Shown here: piece by piece, positions 26,237 through 32,800 of the stretch
Layout of the letters: every line of letters begins with the position of its first letter
Numbering within the stretch: position 1 is the first letter of the stretch
Assembly (NCBI GenBank): GCA_017615835.1
Contig: JAFZZI010000009.1
Span: 45,906 to 109,905 of the forward strand
DNA: 64,000 bases
Reading direction: 5' to 3'
Source: Bacteroidaceae bacterium
GTDB lineage: Bacteria; Bacteroidota; Bacteroidia; Bacteroidales; Bacteroidaceae
Notes under the pieces: model-generated
Seen by the model: only the letters and a program-made list of their open reading frames with translations
What the model was told of the DNA's origin: nothing
Database searches by the model: none
Translations under genes and position numbers: made by a program

Positions 26237-26907
26237 AAAAATGTTTGATTGTGCTGATGCTTGCGTTGCCGTTTTTGACATACGCAGAGGATTATTATCC
26301 TACAACTTTGTGGCCTTATCTGTATCCGGATTTTAAAGAGGGTATTATCTCCTATGATGGTGGAGGACAGGTTAAGGCACATATGAATGTGCATCTTTTG
26401 AAGGGAGACCTGCATTTTCTGAAAGATAATACGATAATGGTGGCCGAAAAACGCGCATTGAAGTCTGTTTCAATAGGTGATGACCTTTTCTTCCCTGTTG
26501 ATGGATTGTTTATGAGGGTAGTTGACGGCAATGACGGGGCATATGTGTTAATGAGTGTGCTTGGCGATTTTGATTCTCTGTTCACGGGAACAGGGGCTTA
26601 TGGAACCAGTGCTAACACTCAGGCGGTCACAAACCTGTCATCCATAGAGATTGGAGGTATCAATGTTACAGATCATTCAAAATTGCTTCAGGACAAGAAA
26701 GAAGCGAATGGCCGTGAGATCGATCTGAAGGAAAAATTGTATATAAAGGTAGGAGACAAAAGTTCTGCTGCTTTTCAGAAAGATGTAGAGCAGGCTTTTA
26801 ACCTCTCAGACAATGCTGAGTGGAAGAGTTTTCTTAAGAGAGAAAAGATAAAATGGAGAAAGTCTGATGATATTGCAAAGGTGGCTCAATGGATAGTCCG
26901 GCAATAA
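26233..26907 (+). CDS. Secreted protein of unknown function coupled to the C10 peptidase
   Basis: 224 residues. Signal peptide MKKCLIVLMLALPFLTYAEDYY with cleavage expected after YA. The body includes WPYLYPDFKEGIISYDGGGQVKAHMNVHLLKGDLHFLKDNTI, which suggests stacked beta-strands, then a charged helical C-terminus (SDNAEWKSFLKREKIKWRKSDD). I do not recognise the family. Its ATG lies inside the peptidase stop (ATGA), so translation is coupled. It might be an accessory, inhibitor or export partner of the peptidase; that is inference from position only. No lipobox and no sorting tail. Confidence 0.7.
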   Translation: MKKCLIVLMLALPFLTYAEDYYPTTLWPYLYPDFKEGIISYDGGGQVKAHMNVHLLKGDLHFLKDNTIMVAEKRALKSVSIGDDLFFPVDGLFMRVVDGNDGAYVLMSVLGDFDSLFTGTGAYGTSANTQAVTNLSSIEIGGINVTDHSKLLQDKKEANGREIDLKEKLYIKVGDKSSAAFQKDVEQAFNLSDNAEWKSFLKREKIKWRKSDDIAKVAQWIVRQ

Positions 26908-26920
26908 CGCGTAACTAGGA

Positions 26921-26965
26921 ATATAATGCAGGGGGAGGTGATAATCACCTCCCCCTGCATTATAT
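26921..26965. repeat. Perfect 21-bp inverted repeat between convergent genes (probable bidirectional terminator)
   Basis: ATATAATGCAGGGGGAGGTGA (26921-26941) and its exact reverse complement (26945-26965) flank a 3-nt loop. It lies between the ends of the secreted-protein gene and rpmH. Neither side has a proper T-run, which is unusual for a terminator with such a strong stem. Confidence 0.75.
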
Positions 26966-26980
26966 CTGGTCGGGAACAGT

Positions 26981-27142
26981 TTACTTTTTGGTTCCGCAGT
27001 ATTCGTCGGAAACTGTTAGCCTTTTGCGGCCCTTGGCTCTGCGTGATGCGAGTACTCGGCGACCATTGGCGGTTGCCATTCTCTCACGGAATCCGTGCTT
27101 GTTCTTTCTCTTCCTGTTGGATGGCTGGAATGTCCTCTTCAT
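26981..27142 (-). CDS. rpmH: 50S ribosomal protein L34
   Basis: 53 residues: [18 protein letters not shown], then [26 protein letters not shown], the L34 signature almost in full. It is a small basic protein of the large subunit. Slightly longer than the usual 44-46 residues at the C-terminus (SDEYCGTKK), as is common in Bacteroidetes. The gene is monocistronic here, with its own promoter and a hairpin downstream, not beside rnpA as in many bacteria. Confidence 0.97.
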   Translation of the reverse strand: MKRTFQPSNRKRKNKHGFRERMATANGRRVLASRRAKGRKRLTVSDEYCGTKK

Positions 27143-27184
27143 AATTTATCTTTTTTTGTTTATGCCAATGTTTGTATCGGACTG

Positions 27185-27215
27185 CAAAATTAGGTCTTTT
27201 TTTCTGAATGACAAA
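27185..27215 (-). promoter_or_regulatory. Promoter of rpmH
   Basis: On the minus strand: TTTG (27215-27212), 19-bp spacer, TAATTTTG (27192-27185). Exact Bacteroidetes consensus, 42 bp before the rpmH ATG. Confidence 0.8.
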
Positions 27216-27241
27216 TAACAATGATGTTTTTTAATGAAAGA

Positions 27242-27273
27242 TTTTGTTCGTTAGTTGCCATATACTACATTTG
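27242..27273 (+). promoter_or_regulatory. Promoter of efp
   Basis: TTTTG ending at 27246, a 19-bp spacer and TACATTTG at 27266-27273, 40 bp before the efp ATG. Divergent from the rpmH promoter. Confidence 0.75.
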
Positions 27274-27313
27274 CAATTGAAAATGAATTCTGTAATTAAA
27301 CATGTAAATACTT

Positions 27314-27880
27314 ATGATTCTTTGTCAAGACATCAAGATCGGGACCTGTATTAATCTGGAAGGGCAGCTCTACTTTTGCATCGACTTTCTGCATGTGAAA
27401 CCCGGAAAGGGCAACACTTTTGTACGTACCAAACTGAAGAACGTGGTCAATGGAAGGGTGCTTGAACGCACTTTCCAGATTGGTTTCAAATTGGAAGATG
27501 TTCGCGTGGAGCGTCGTCCATATCAGTACCTTTATCAGGACGATATGGGATATGTTTTCATGAACCAGGAAGATTTTGAGCAGGTAACTCTGATGAGGGA
27601 TCTTATTACAGGTGTAGATTACTTGAAGGAAGGTGAGATCGTAGAGATTGTCACCAATGCGACTTCGGGAGAAATCCTTTTTGCCGAACTTCCTGTCAAG
27701 GTTACCCTGAAGGTCGTTTATACTGAGCCAGGGTTGAAGGGCGATACAGCCACCAATACTACAAAACCTGCAAAGCTGGAGACTGGAAACGAGGTCAGAG
27801 TTCCTTTGTTTATCAATGAAGGAGAGCTTATAGAGGTTGATACCCGTGATGGCTCATATCAGGGAAGAGTAAAAGCCTGA
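27314..27880 (+). CDS. efp: Elongation factor P
   Basis: 188 residues, the usual length. EF-P relieves ribosome stalling at polyproline stretches. The N-terminal KOW-like domain has the loop [10 protein letters not shown] with Lys32 at the position that other bacteria modify; the two OB-domains follow, with the signature [14 protein letters not shown] and the C-terminus [15 protein letters not shown]. No lysyl-modification genes are in the window. radC follows 8 bp later. Confidence 0.97.
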   Translation: MILCQDIKIGTCINLEGQLYFCIDFLHVKPGKGNTFVRTKLKNVVNGRVLERTFQIGFKLEDVRVERRPYQYLYQDDMGYVFMNQEDFEQVTLMRDLITGVDYLKEGEIVEIVTNATSGEILFAELPVKVTLKVVYTEPGLKGDTATNTTKPAKLETGNEVRVPLFINEGELIEVDTRDGSYQGRVKA

Positions 27881-27888
27881 CAAGATAA

Positions 27889-28581
27889 ATGAATGAGCCA
27901 TGCAAGCTGAATCTTAATCAGTGGGCCCCTGAGGATAGGCCGAGAGAGAAGATGATGCTAAAGGGCGCAAGAGCGCTCACTAATGCCGAGTTACTGGCAA
28001 TTCTGATACATACTGGAAACACTGAAGATTCGGTGGTGGCTTTGACTCAAAAGGTTATGGCTTCTTGCCGCAACAGTCTTTCCGAGTTAGGAAAACTAAG
28101 CGTCGAGGAGCTGTGCTCTTTCAAGGGAATAGGTAAGGCCAAGGCTATTTCAATTTTGGCTGCCTGCGAACTTGGACGCAGAAGAAGAGAGGAACCAGCT
28201 GACAATCAGTTTGTGCGTTGTTCACGTGATGTGTACGACTTCTTTTATCCTCTGTTGGCTGATTTGCAAGTTGAGGAGTGTCATGTGCTTTTCATCAACC
28301 AGTCTTCGAGGGTATTGAATAGTATGAAGGTGAGTTCTGGCGGTTTGTCTGAAGCTTCAGTTGATATAAGGTGCATTTTGCACGATGCCATATTGAAGCG
28401 AGCGGTTGCGATGGCGTTGTGCCACAACCATCCCTCAGGCAACATAAGCCCCAGCGCCTGTGATGACATGCTTACCCGTAAGCTTAAGAAGGCAGCTGAG
28501 ACGATAGACATACGCTTGGTTGACCATGTGGTGTTTACATCTAATGGATATTTCAGTTATGCCGATGAGGGCAGATTGTAA
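27889..28581 (+). CDS. radC: RadC-family JAB/MPN-domain protein
   Basis: 230 residues. An N-terminal helix-hairpin-helix region (LCSFKGIGKAKAISILAACELG, about 78-100) precedes a JAMM metalloprotease-like domain with the metal motif HNHPSG followed by NISPSACDD. Despite its name, RadC is not a proven DNA repair enzyme; its biochemical activity is unknown. Placed 8 bp after efp and followed directly by the DUF59 gene, it belongs to a four-gene unit efp-radC-DUF59-lpxH. Confidence 0.93.
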   Translation: MNEPCKLNLNQWAPEDRPREKMMLKGARALTNAELLAILIHTGNTEDSVVALTQKVMASCRNSLSELGKLSVEELCSFKGIGKAKAISILAACELGRRRREEPADNQFVRCSRDVYDFFYPLLADLQVEECHVLFINQSSRVLNSMKVSSGGLSEASVDIRCILHDAILKRAVAMALCHNHPSGNISPSACDDMLTRKLKKAAETIDIRLVDHVVFTSNGYFSYADEGRL

Positions 28582-28587
28582 TTGTAT

Positions 28588-28902
28588 ATGACGGACAAGT
28601 TTGAACTTGAAGAAAGAATAGTAGAGGTTCTGAAGACGGTTTTCGATCCCGAGATTCCCGTTAACATTTATGATTTGGGGCTGATCTATGGCGTGGAGGT
28701 AGATGATGACGCCAATGTGTCGATTAATATGACTCTCACTGCTCCCGGGTGCTCTTTGGCCGATTTTATTGTCGAAGATGTGCGGCAGAGAATTGAGGGG
28801 ATTTCGGATGTCAGATCTGCTGTTGTCAACCTGGTTTTTGAGCCTGAATGGGATAAGGACATGATGAGTGAGGAGGCAAAACTGGAATTGGGATTCATAT
28901 GA
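28588..28902 (+). CDS. DUF59/MIP18-family iron-sulfur cluster assembly factor (SufT-like)
   Basis: 104 residues from the ATG at 28588; an in-frame TTG six bases earlier is less likely. VFDPEIPVNIYDLGLIYGVEV and LTAPGCSLADFIVEDVR are the DUF59 core, including the conserved DPE and the cysteine of TAPGC. Members help mature Fe-S proteins. No suf genes are adjacent. The stop overlaps the lpxH ATG (ATGA). Confidence 0.88.
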   Translation: MTDKFELEERIVEVLKTVFDPEIPVNIYDLGLIYGVEVDDDANVSINMTLTAPGCSLADFIVEDVRQRIEGISDVRSAVVNLVFEPEWDKDMMSEEAKLELGFI

Positions 28903-29663
28903 AAAACATCTATTTCATCAGTGATGCCCATCTGGGCTCGTGGGCTGTACCTCACCGCAGAATGCAGGAACGTCGACTTGTCCGGTTTCTTGACGAGATT
29001 AAGAACAAGGCAGATGCCGTATATATGCTTGGCGATATGTTTGATTACTGGTATGAGTACAAGTATGTCGTTCCAAAGGGTTATACCAGATTTTTGGGGA
29101 AGGTGTCTGAGCTGACTGACAATGGGGTAGAGGTACACTATTTCATTGGTAATCACGATGTGTGGAGTTATGGCTACTTGGAAAGGGAGTGTGGCGTTTC
29201 GATTCATCGCGAGCCTGTTACAATCGAACTGAAGGGAAAAATGTTTTATTTGGCGCATGGAGACGGGGCAGGGGATCCTTCATTCAGGTTCCGGTTCCTG
29301 AGGGCTTTCTTCCGGAACAGGACTTGTCAGTTCCTATTTTCCCTCTTGCCGACCAGATGGAGTATGTACATGGGACTTGCCTGGGCAAGGCATAGCATGC
29401 TGAGGCACCAGCAAAAAGGAATTGAACCATACTTCGGAGAGGATAAGGAGTATTTGGTACTTTTTGCAAAGGATTACCTTAAGTCTCATTCCGAGATCAA
29501 TGTTTTCATGTTCGGTCACCGTCATATTGAGGTGGATCAGTCTTTGTCGGATAACTGTCGGGTGATGATTATTGGAGACTGGATTGAAAAGTTTACATAC
29601 GTTGTGTTTGACGGGCAGACCATTTGTATGAAGAATTATATAGAAGGAGAGACAGAACCTTGA
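28899..29663 (+). CDS. lpxH: UDP-2,3-diacylglucosamine diphosphatase (LpxH family)
   Basis: 254 residues. Removes UMP from UDP-2,3-diacylglucosamine to give lipid X in lipid A synthesis. Calcineurin-like metallophosphoesterase motifs: ISDAHLGSW, GDMFDYWYEYK, GNHDVWS, LAHGDGAGD and FGHRHIE. The last 7 codons fall inside a strong inverted repeat that continues past the stop, so the terminator begins within the coding sequence. ATGA-coupled to the DUF59 gene. Confidence 0.92.
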   Translation: MKNIYFISDAHLGSWAVPHRRMQERRLVRFLDEIKNKADAVYMLGDMFDYWYEYKYVVPKGYTRFLGKVSELTDNGVEVHYFIGNHDVWSYGYLERECGVSIHREPVTIELKGKMFYLAHGDGAGDPSFRFRFLRAFFRNRTCQFLFSLLPTRWSMYMGLAWARHSMLRHQQKGIEPYFGEDKEYLVLFAKDYLKSHSEINVFMFGHRHIEVDQSLSDNCRVMIIGDWIEKFTYVVFDGQTICMKNYIEGETEP

Positions 29664-29685
29664 TTCAAGGCCCTGTCTCTCCTTC
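29643..29685. terminator. Bidirectional hairpin terminator overlapping the lpxH 3' end
   Basis: GAAGGAGAGACAG (29643-29655) pairs exactly with CTGTCTCTCCTTC (29673-29685); an inner CCTTG/CAAGG hairpin sits in the loop. It lies between convergent lpxH and ackA. T-tracts are weak on both sides. Confidence 0.75.
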
Positions 29686-29702
29686 TCGTCGTATGTATGT
29701 CT

Positions 29703-30902
29703 TTACTTGACTAGTGACAGAGTATCGCTTGCTATCATAAGTTCTTCGTCAGTGGGCAGTACAACTACCTTTACTTTCGAGTCAGGGGTAGATATAATAC
29801 CATCCTTGCCGAACATTATGCGGGAGTTGGCTTCCTTGTCCAGTTTTACACCTAGAAATTCCATGTCCTGGCATACCGCTTCACGTACTTCGTGACGGTT
29901 CTCTCCTACACCTCCAGTGAAAACGATAATGTCAACCCCGCCCATTGCCGCTGCGAATGCACCAATGTATTTCTTGATTCTATAGGCATACATCTTCTTT
30001 GCCAATTCAGCGCGTTTATTCCCGGATTCCAAGGAGGCGGTAACTTCACGCATGTCAGATGATGCTCCGGAAATGCCCAGCAATCCGGACTCTTTGTTAA
30101 GAAGATTCATCACCCCCCTTCCGTCAAGCCCTTCCTTCTCCATGAGGAAGGTGACAGCACCGGCATCTATGTCACCGCTTCGAGTTCCCATCATTATGCC
30201 TTCCAAAGGAGTCAGTCCCATGGAGGTGTCAATGCTTTTGCCGTCTTTTACGGCCGTTATTGAGCCTCCGTTACCAATGTGGCAGGTTATGATTCTTGAT
30301 CCCTCAGGCTTAATACCGAGATATTTGCAGACTTCGCTTGAAACGAACCTGTGTGATGTTCCATGAAAACCATAGCGGCGTACTCCGTATTTTAGGTATA
30401 GTTCATAGGGTATTGCGTACAGAAATGCGTAATCGGGCATTGTCTGGTGGAATGCGGTGTCGAATACGCCTACTTGGGGTATATCTGGAAGAAGTTCTTT
30501 GACTGCAAAGACTCCCTTTAGATTTGCAGGGTTATGCAGTGGAGCAAGGTCATTGCATGCAGCGAAGGCTTCGAGAACTTCCGAAGTGAGCAGTACGCTT
30601 TTGTTGAATTTCTCACCGCCATGCACCATTCGGTGACCGACTGCATTAAGTTCCTTAAGGGACTTTAGTACGCCATAGCTGTCGCTCGTGAGAATGTCCA
30701 GAATGAACCTTACTCCCAAGGTGTGCTCAGGTATCTCTTTCTCAATTGTCTTTTTCTCACCTTGAGGTGTCGTCAGCTTGAGAAATGAACCTGCCATTCC
30801 TATTTTTTCAATGCCACCTTGGGCAATGACCTCGCTTTTGTCCATGTCGAACAGCTTGTACTTTATTGATGAGCTGCCGCAGTTCAGTACCAATATCTTC
30901 AT
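29703..30902 (-). CDS. ackA: Acetate kinase
   Basis: 399 residues, standard length. Converts acetyl phosphate and ADP to acetate and ATP. Motifs: [13 protein letters not shown] at the N-terminus, [38 protein letters not shown] and [13 protein letters not shown]. The ATG overlaps the pta stop (ATGA), so the two enzymes of the acetate-forming pathway are translationally coupled. Confidence 0.98.
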   Translation of the reverse strand: MKILVLNCGSSSIKYKLFDMDKSEVIAQGGIEKIGMAGSFLKLTTPQGEKKTIEKEIPEHTLGVRFILDILTSDSYGVLKSLKELNAVGHRMVHGGEKFNKSVLLTSEVLEAFAACNDLAPLHNPANLKGVFAVKELLPDIPQVGVFDTAFHQTMPDYAFLYAIPYELYLKYGVRRYGFHGTSHRFVSSEVCKYLGIKPEGSRIITCHIGNGGSITAVKDGKSIDTSMGLTPLEGIMMGTRSGDIDAGAVTFLMEKEGLDGRGVMNLLNKESGLLGISGASSDMREVTASLESGNKRAELAKKMYAYRIKKYIGAFAAAMGGVDIIVFTGGVGENRHEVREAVCQDMEFLGVKLDKEANSRIMFGKDGIISTPDSKVKVVVLPTDEELMIASDTLSLVK

Positions 30903-31921
30903 TTTGTCGAACAGTTTTTTGCAGCTATTGCCTGGTTGGCTGTAACTGCTATCATTTTGTATACGTCATCTATGGAACAACCGCGAGAAAGATCGTTGAC
31001 CGGGCGTGCTATGCCTTGTAAGATTGGACCGATTGCTTCAGCGCCTCCTAGTCTCTGAACTAACTTGTATGCAATGTTGCCTGCTTCGAGATTGGGGAAA
31101 ACAAGGACGTTTGCTTTGCCTGCAATGGCAGATCCCGGTGCTTTTGCGGCACCTACAGAGGGAACAAGTGCCGCATCGGACTGAAGTTCGCCGTCAATCT
31201 TGAGATCTGGAGCCAGTTTTCTCGCAATCTGAAGTGCGGAAGTGACTTTGTCGATTACTTCGTGTTTGGCAGATCCTTTAGTGGAGAAACTGAGCATCGC
31301 AACTCTTGGTTCGCTGAAACCTGCTACCGCTCTGGCTGTATCTGCAGAGGCTACTGCTATCTGGGCCAGCTGCGCAGCATCTGGTATCGGAGTTACTGCA
31401 CAGTCAGCAAAGAGCAGTATGCCGTTCTCTCCATATTGTGGAGTTTTTGTCAGCATTATGAATGCTCCGGATACACAACTGATTCCTGGTGCTGTCTTGA
31501 TTATCTGCAGTGCTGGCCTTAGGACATTGCCGGTTGCGTTGCGTGCTCCTGCAAGCTGTCCATCTGCATCTCCGGCTTTTATCATGAGACAACCGAGATA
31601 GAGAGGGTCGTTAACTTTTCTTTCCGCTTCCTCGATAGTCATGCCTTTGTTTTTCCTAAGTTCATATAGCAGGTTGGCATACTTTCCCTTTTCGGGGTTG
31701 TTGTCGGGGTCTATTATAGTGGCTTTGACGATGTTTGTGAGACTCCATTCGTCGGCCAGCTTAAAGATGTGTTCCCTGTTTCCAAGAATTACAGGATCTG
31801 CTACTCCGTTCGATATCGCCATATCGGCTGCTCTGAGGGTGCGTTCCTCGTCTCCTTCGGGCAGCACGATGCGCTGTCTGTTCTGCCTGGCGCGCAGAAC
31901 AATCTGTTCCATCAGTTCCAT
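30899..31921 (-). CDS. pta: Phosphate acetyltransferase
   Basis: 340 residues, the short single-domain PTA_PTB form without the N-terminal DRTGG and regulatory parts. Interconverts acetyl-CoA and acetyl phosphate. Visible: [19 protein letters not shown] near the start, [25 protein letters not shown] near the end. First gene of the pta-ackA operon; a near-consensus -7 (TAACTTCG on the minus strand, 31960-31967) lies about 40 bp upstream. The tRNA-Met upstream is shut off by its own terminator. Confidence 0.97.
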   Translation of the reverse strand: MELMEQIVLRARQNRQRIVLPEGDEERTLRAADMAISNGVADPVILGNREHIFKLADEWSLTNIVKATIIDPDNNPEKGKYANLLYELRKNKGMTIEEAERKVNDPLYLGCLMIKAGDADGQLAGARNATGNVLRPALQIIKTAPGISCVSGAFIMLTKTPQYGENGILLFADCAVTPIPDAAQLAQIAVASADTARAVAGFSEPRVAMLSFSTKGSAKHEVIDKVTSALQIARKLAPDLKIDGELQSDAALVPSVGAAKAPGSAIAGKANVLVFPNLEAGNIAYKLVQRLGGAEAIGPILQGIARPVNDLSRGCSIDDVYKMIAVTANQAIAAKNCSTK

Positions 31922-32000
31922 AATGTGGTTTTAGTTGTATTCGTTTCTTTTTCGGACAACGAAGTTAATAAAAAAAGTCGTTAAGGGTTAGCTTTTATCC

Positions 32001-32031
32001 AAAAAGAAAAACGGTTCCACGGAACCGTTTT
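32001..32031 (-). terminator. Rho-independent terminator of the tRNA-Met gene
   Basis: AAAACGGTTCC and GGAACCGTTTT form an 11-bp stem with almost no loop. Read on the minus strand it is followed by TTTTTCTTTTT, so it ends the tRNA transcript before pta. Confidence 0.88.
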
Positions 32032-32041
32032 CAACACCCTG

Positions 32042-32115
32042 TAGCGGGACCCGGGATTGAACCGGGGACCTCATGATTATGAATCATGCGCTCTAACCAG
32101 CTGAGCTATCCCGCC
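32042..32115 (-). tRNA. tRNA-Met (anticodon CAT), elongator type
   Basis: The minus strand folds as a 74-nt cloverleaf: acceptor GGCGGGA with TCCCGCT (first pair G-T), D-arm GCTC...GAGC, anticodon stem CATGA/TCATG around loop TTCATAA, TpsiC arm CCCGG TTCAATC CCGGG, discriminator A. The anticodon is CAT. The initiator hallmark of three G-C pairs at the base of the anticodon stem is absent, so elongator Met is likely; a lysidine-modified Ile tRNA cannot be strictly excluded. CCA is not encoded. Confidence 0.93.
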
Positions 32116-32134
32116 AACACCTCTGAAGCGGGTG

Positions 32135-32165
32135 CAAATTTAATATCATGTTTTGGACTTTGCAA
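32135..32165 (-). promoter_or_regulatory. Promoter of the tRNA-Met gene
   Basis: On the minus strand: TTG (32165-32163), a 20-bp spacer and TAAATTTG (32142-32135), about 20 bp before the tRNA 5' end. Consensus match. Confidence 0.8.
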
Positions 32166-32234
32166 GCGTTTAAAGGATATTTTTCGGAGTTGGTAAAGTA
32201 TGTTCTGACAATTCTTGATAAATGTTGATTCCTG

Positions 32235-32266
32235 TTTGCTTTTTCCCCTTGTTTTTATTTTCTTTG
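32235..32266 (+). promoter_or_regulatory. Probable promoter of the START-like gene
   Basis: TTTG (32235-32238), a 20-bp spacer and TTTCTTTG (32259-32266), one mismatch to TAnnTTTG. Confidence 0.5.
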
Positions 32267-32311
32267 CAATAGGATGTGTGCCTAGGTGAGCACTATGGCA
32301 TAGACGAAAAG

Positions 32312-32722
32312 ATGAAGAGTATGGCAAGTGAAAAATCTCTCCCGAATTCAAAGAAAGTGGTATTCGAGTATCCTCTTAGTTCCACTTCCGTACCAAAGAT
32401 ATGGGAAATCATATCAACTGCCCCCGGCCTTGCTGCTTGGTTTGCTGATTCCGTGAACTCTGACGGTAAGTCTTTCAATTTCATTTGGGGAAAGAACGAA
32501 GAGAGAAGTGCAGAGGTCGTCAATTGTCGTCAGAACACTTATATTAGATTTCACTGGAGTGATGACGAACCCGGTCTCTTCTTTGAATTCAGAATTATCA
32601 AGAATGCCCTCACAGGTACGTATTCACTTGAAGTGACTGATTTCGCTGAAAATGGGTTTGAGGAAGAGACCAGAAGTCTATGGGATACCTCTGCTGAGGC
32701 GCTACGCCGTTGCGGAGTCTGA
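32312..32722 (+). CDS. START-like (SRPBCC) domain protein
   Basis: 136 residues from the ATG at 32312; the frame is open upstream to a GTG at 32276, and an ATG at 32321 is another option. KKVVFEYPLSSTSVPKIWEIISTAPGLAAWFAD is the typical opening of AHSA1/START-like ligand-binding domains, and the last helix SLWDTSAEALRRCGV closes the fold. These domains bind hydrophobic ligands or act as chaperone cofactors; ligand unknown. No signal peptide, so cytoplasmic. The permease gene downstream has its own promoter. Confidence 0.8.
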   Translation: MKSMASEKSLPNSKKVVFEYPLSSTSVPKIWEIISTAPGLAAWFADSVNSDGKSFNFIWGKNEERSAEVVNCRQNTYIRFHWSDDEPGLFFEFRIIKNALTGTYSLEVTDFAENGFEEETRSLWDTSAEALRRCGV

Positions 32723-32744
32723 GGGGTGATAACTGTGACATTTT

Positions 32745-32776
32745 TTTGCTTCTCCGTCTGACTTTCACTATCTTTG
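32745..32776 (+). promoter_or_regulatory. Promoter of the LptF/G permease gene
   Basis: TTTG (32745-32748), a 20-bp spacer and TATCTTTG (32769-32776). Exact consensus, placing the transcript start near 32783 and therefore excluding the TTG at 32774 as start codon. Confidence 0.75.
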
Positions 32777-32800
32777 CAGTTTGGTACGAAACTGCATGTT

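Noticed and set aside
26926-27144. 72-codon plus-strand frame covering rpmH
   Set aside because: It is the reverse strand of the L34 gene and includes half of the inverted repeat.
32042-32115. Reading the tRNA as initiator tRNA-fMet
   Set aside because: The anticodon stem lacks the three consecutive G-C pairs and the acceptor starts with a G-T rather than a C-A mismatch.
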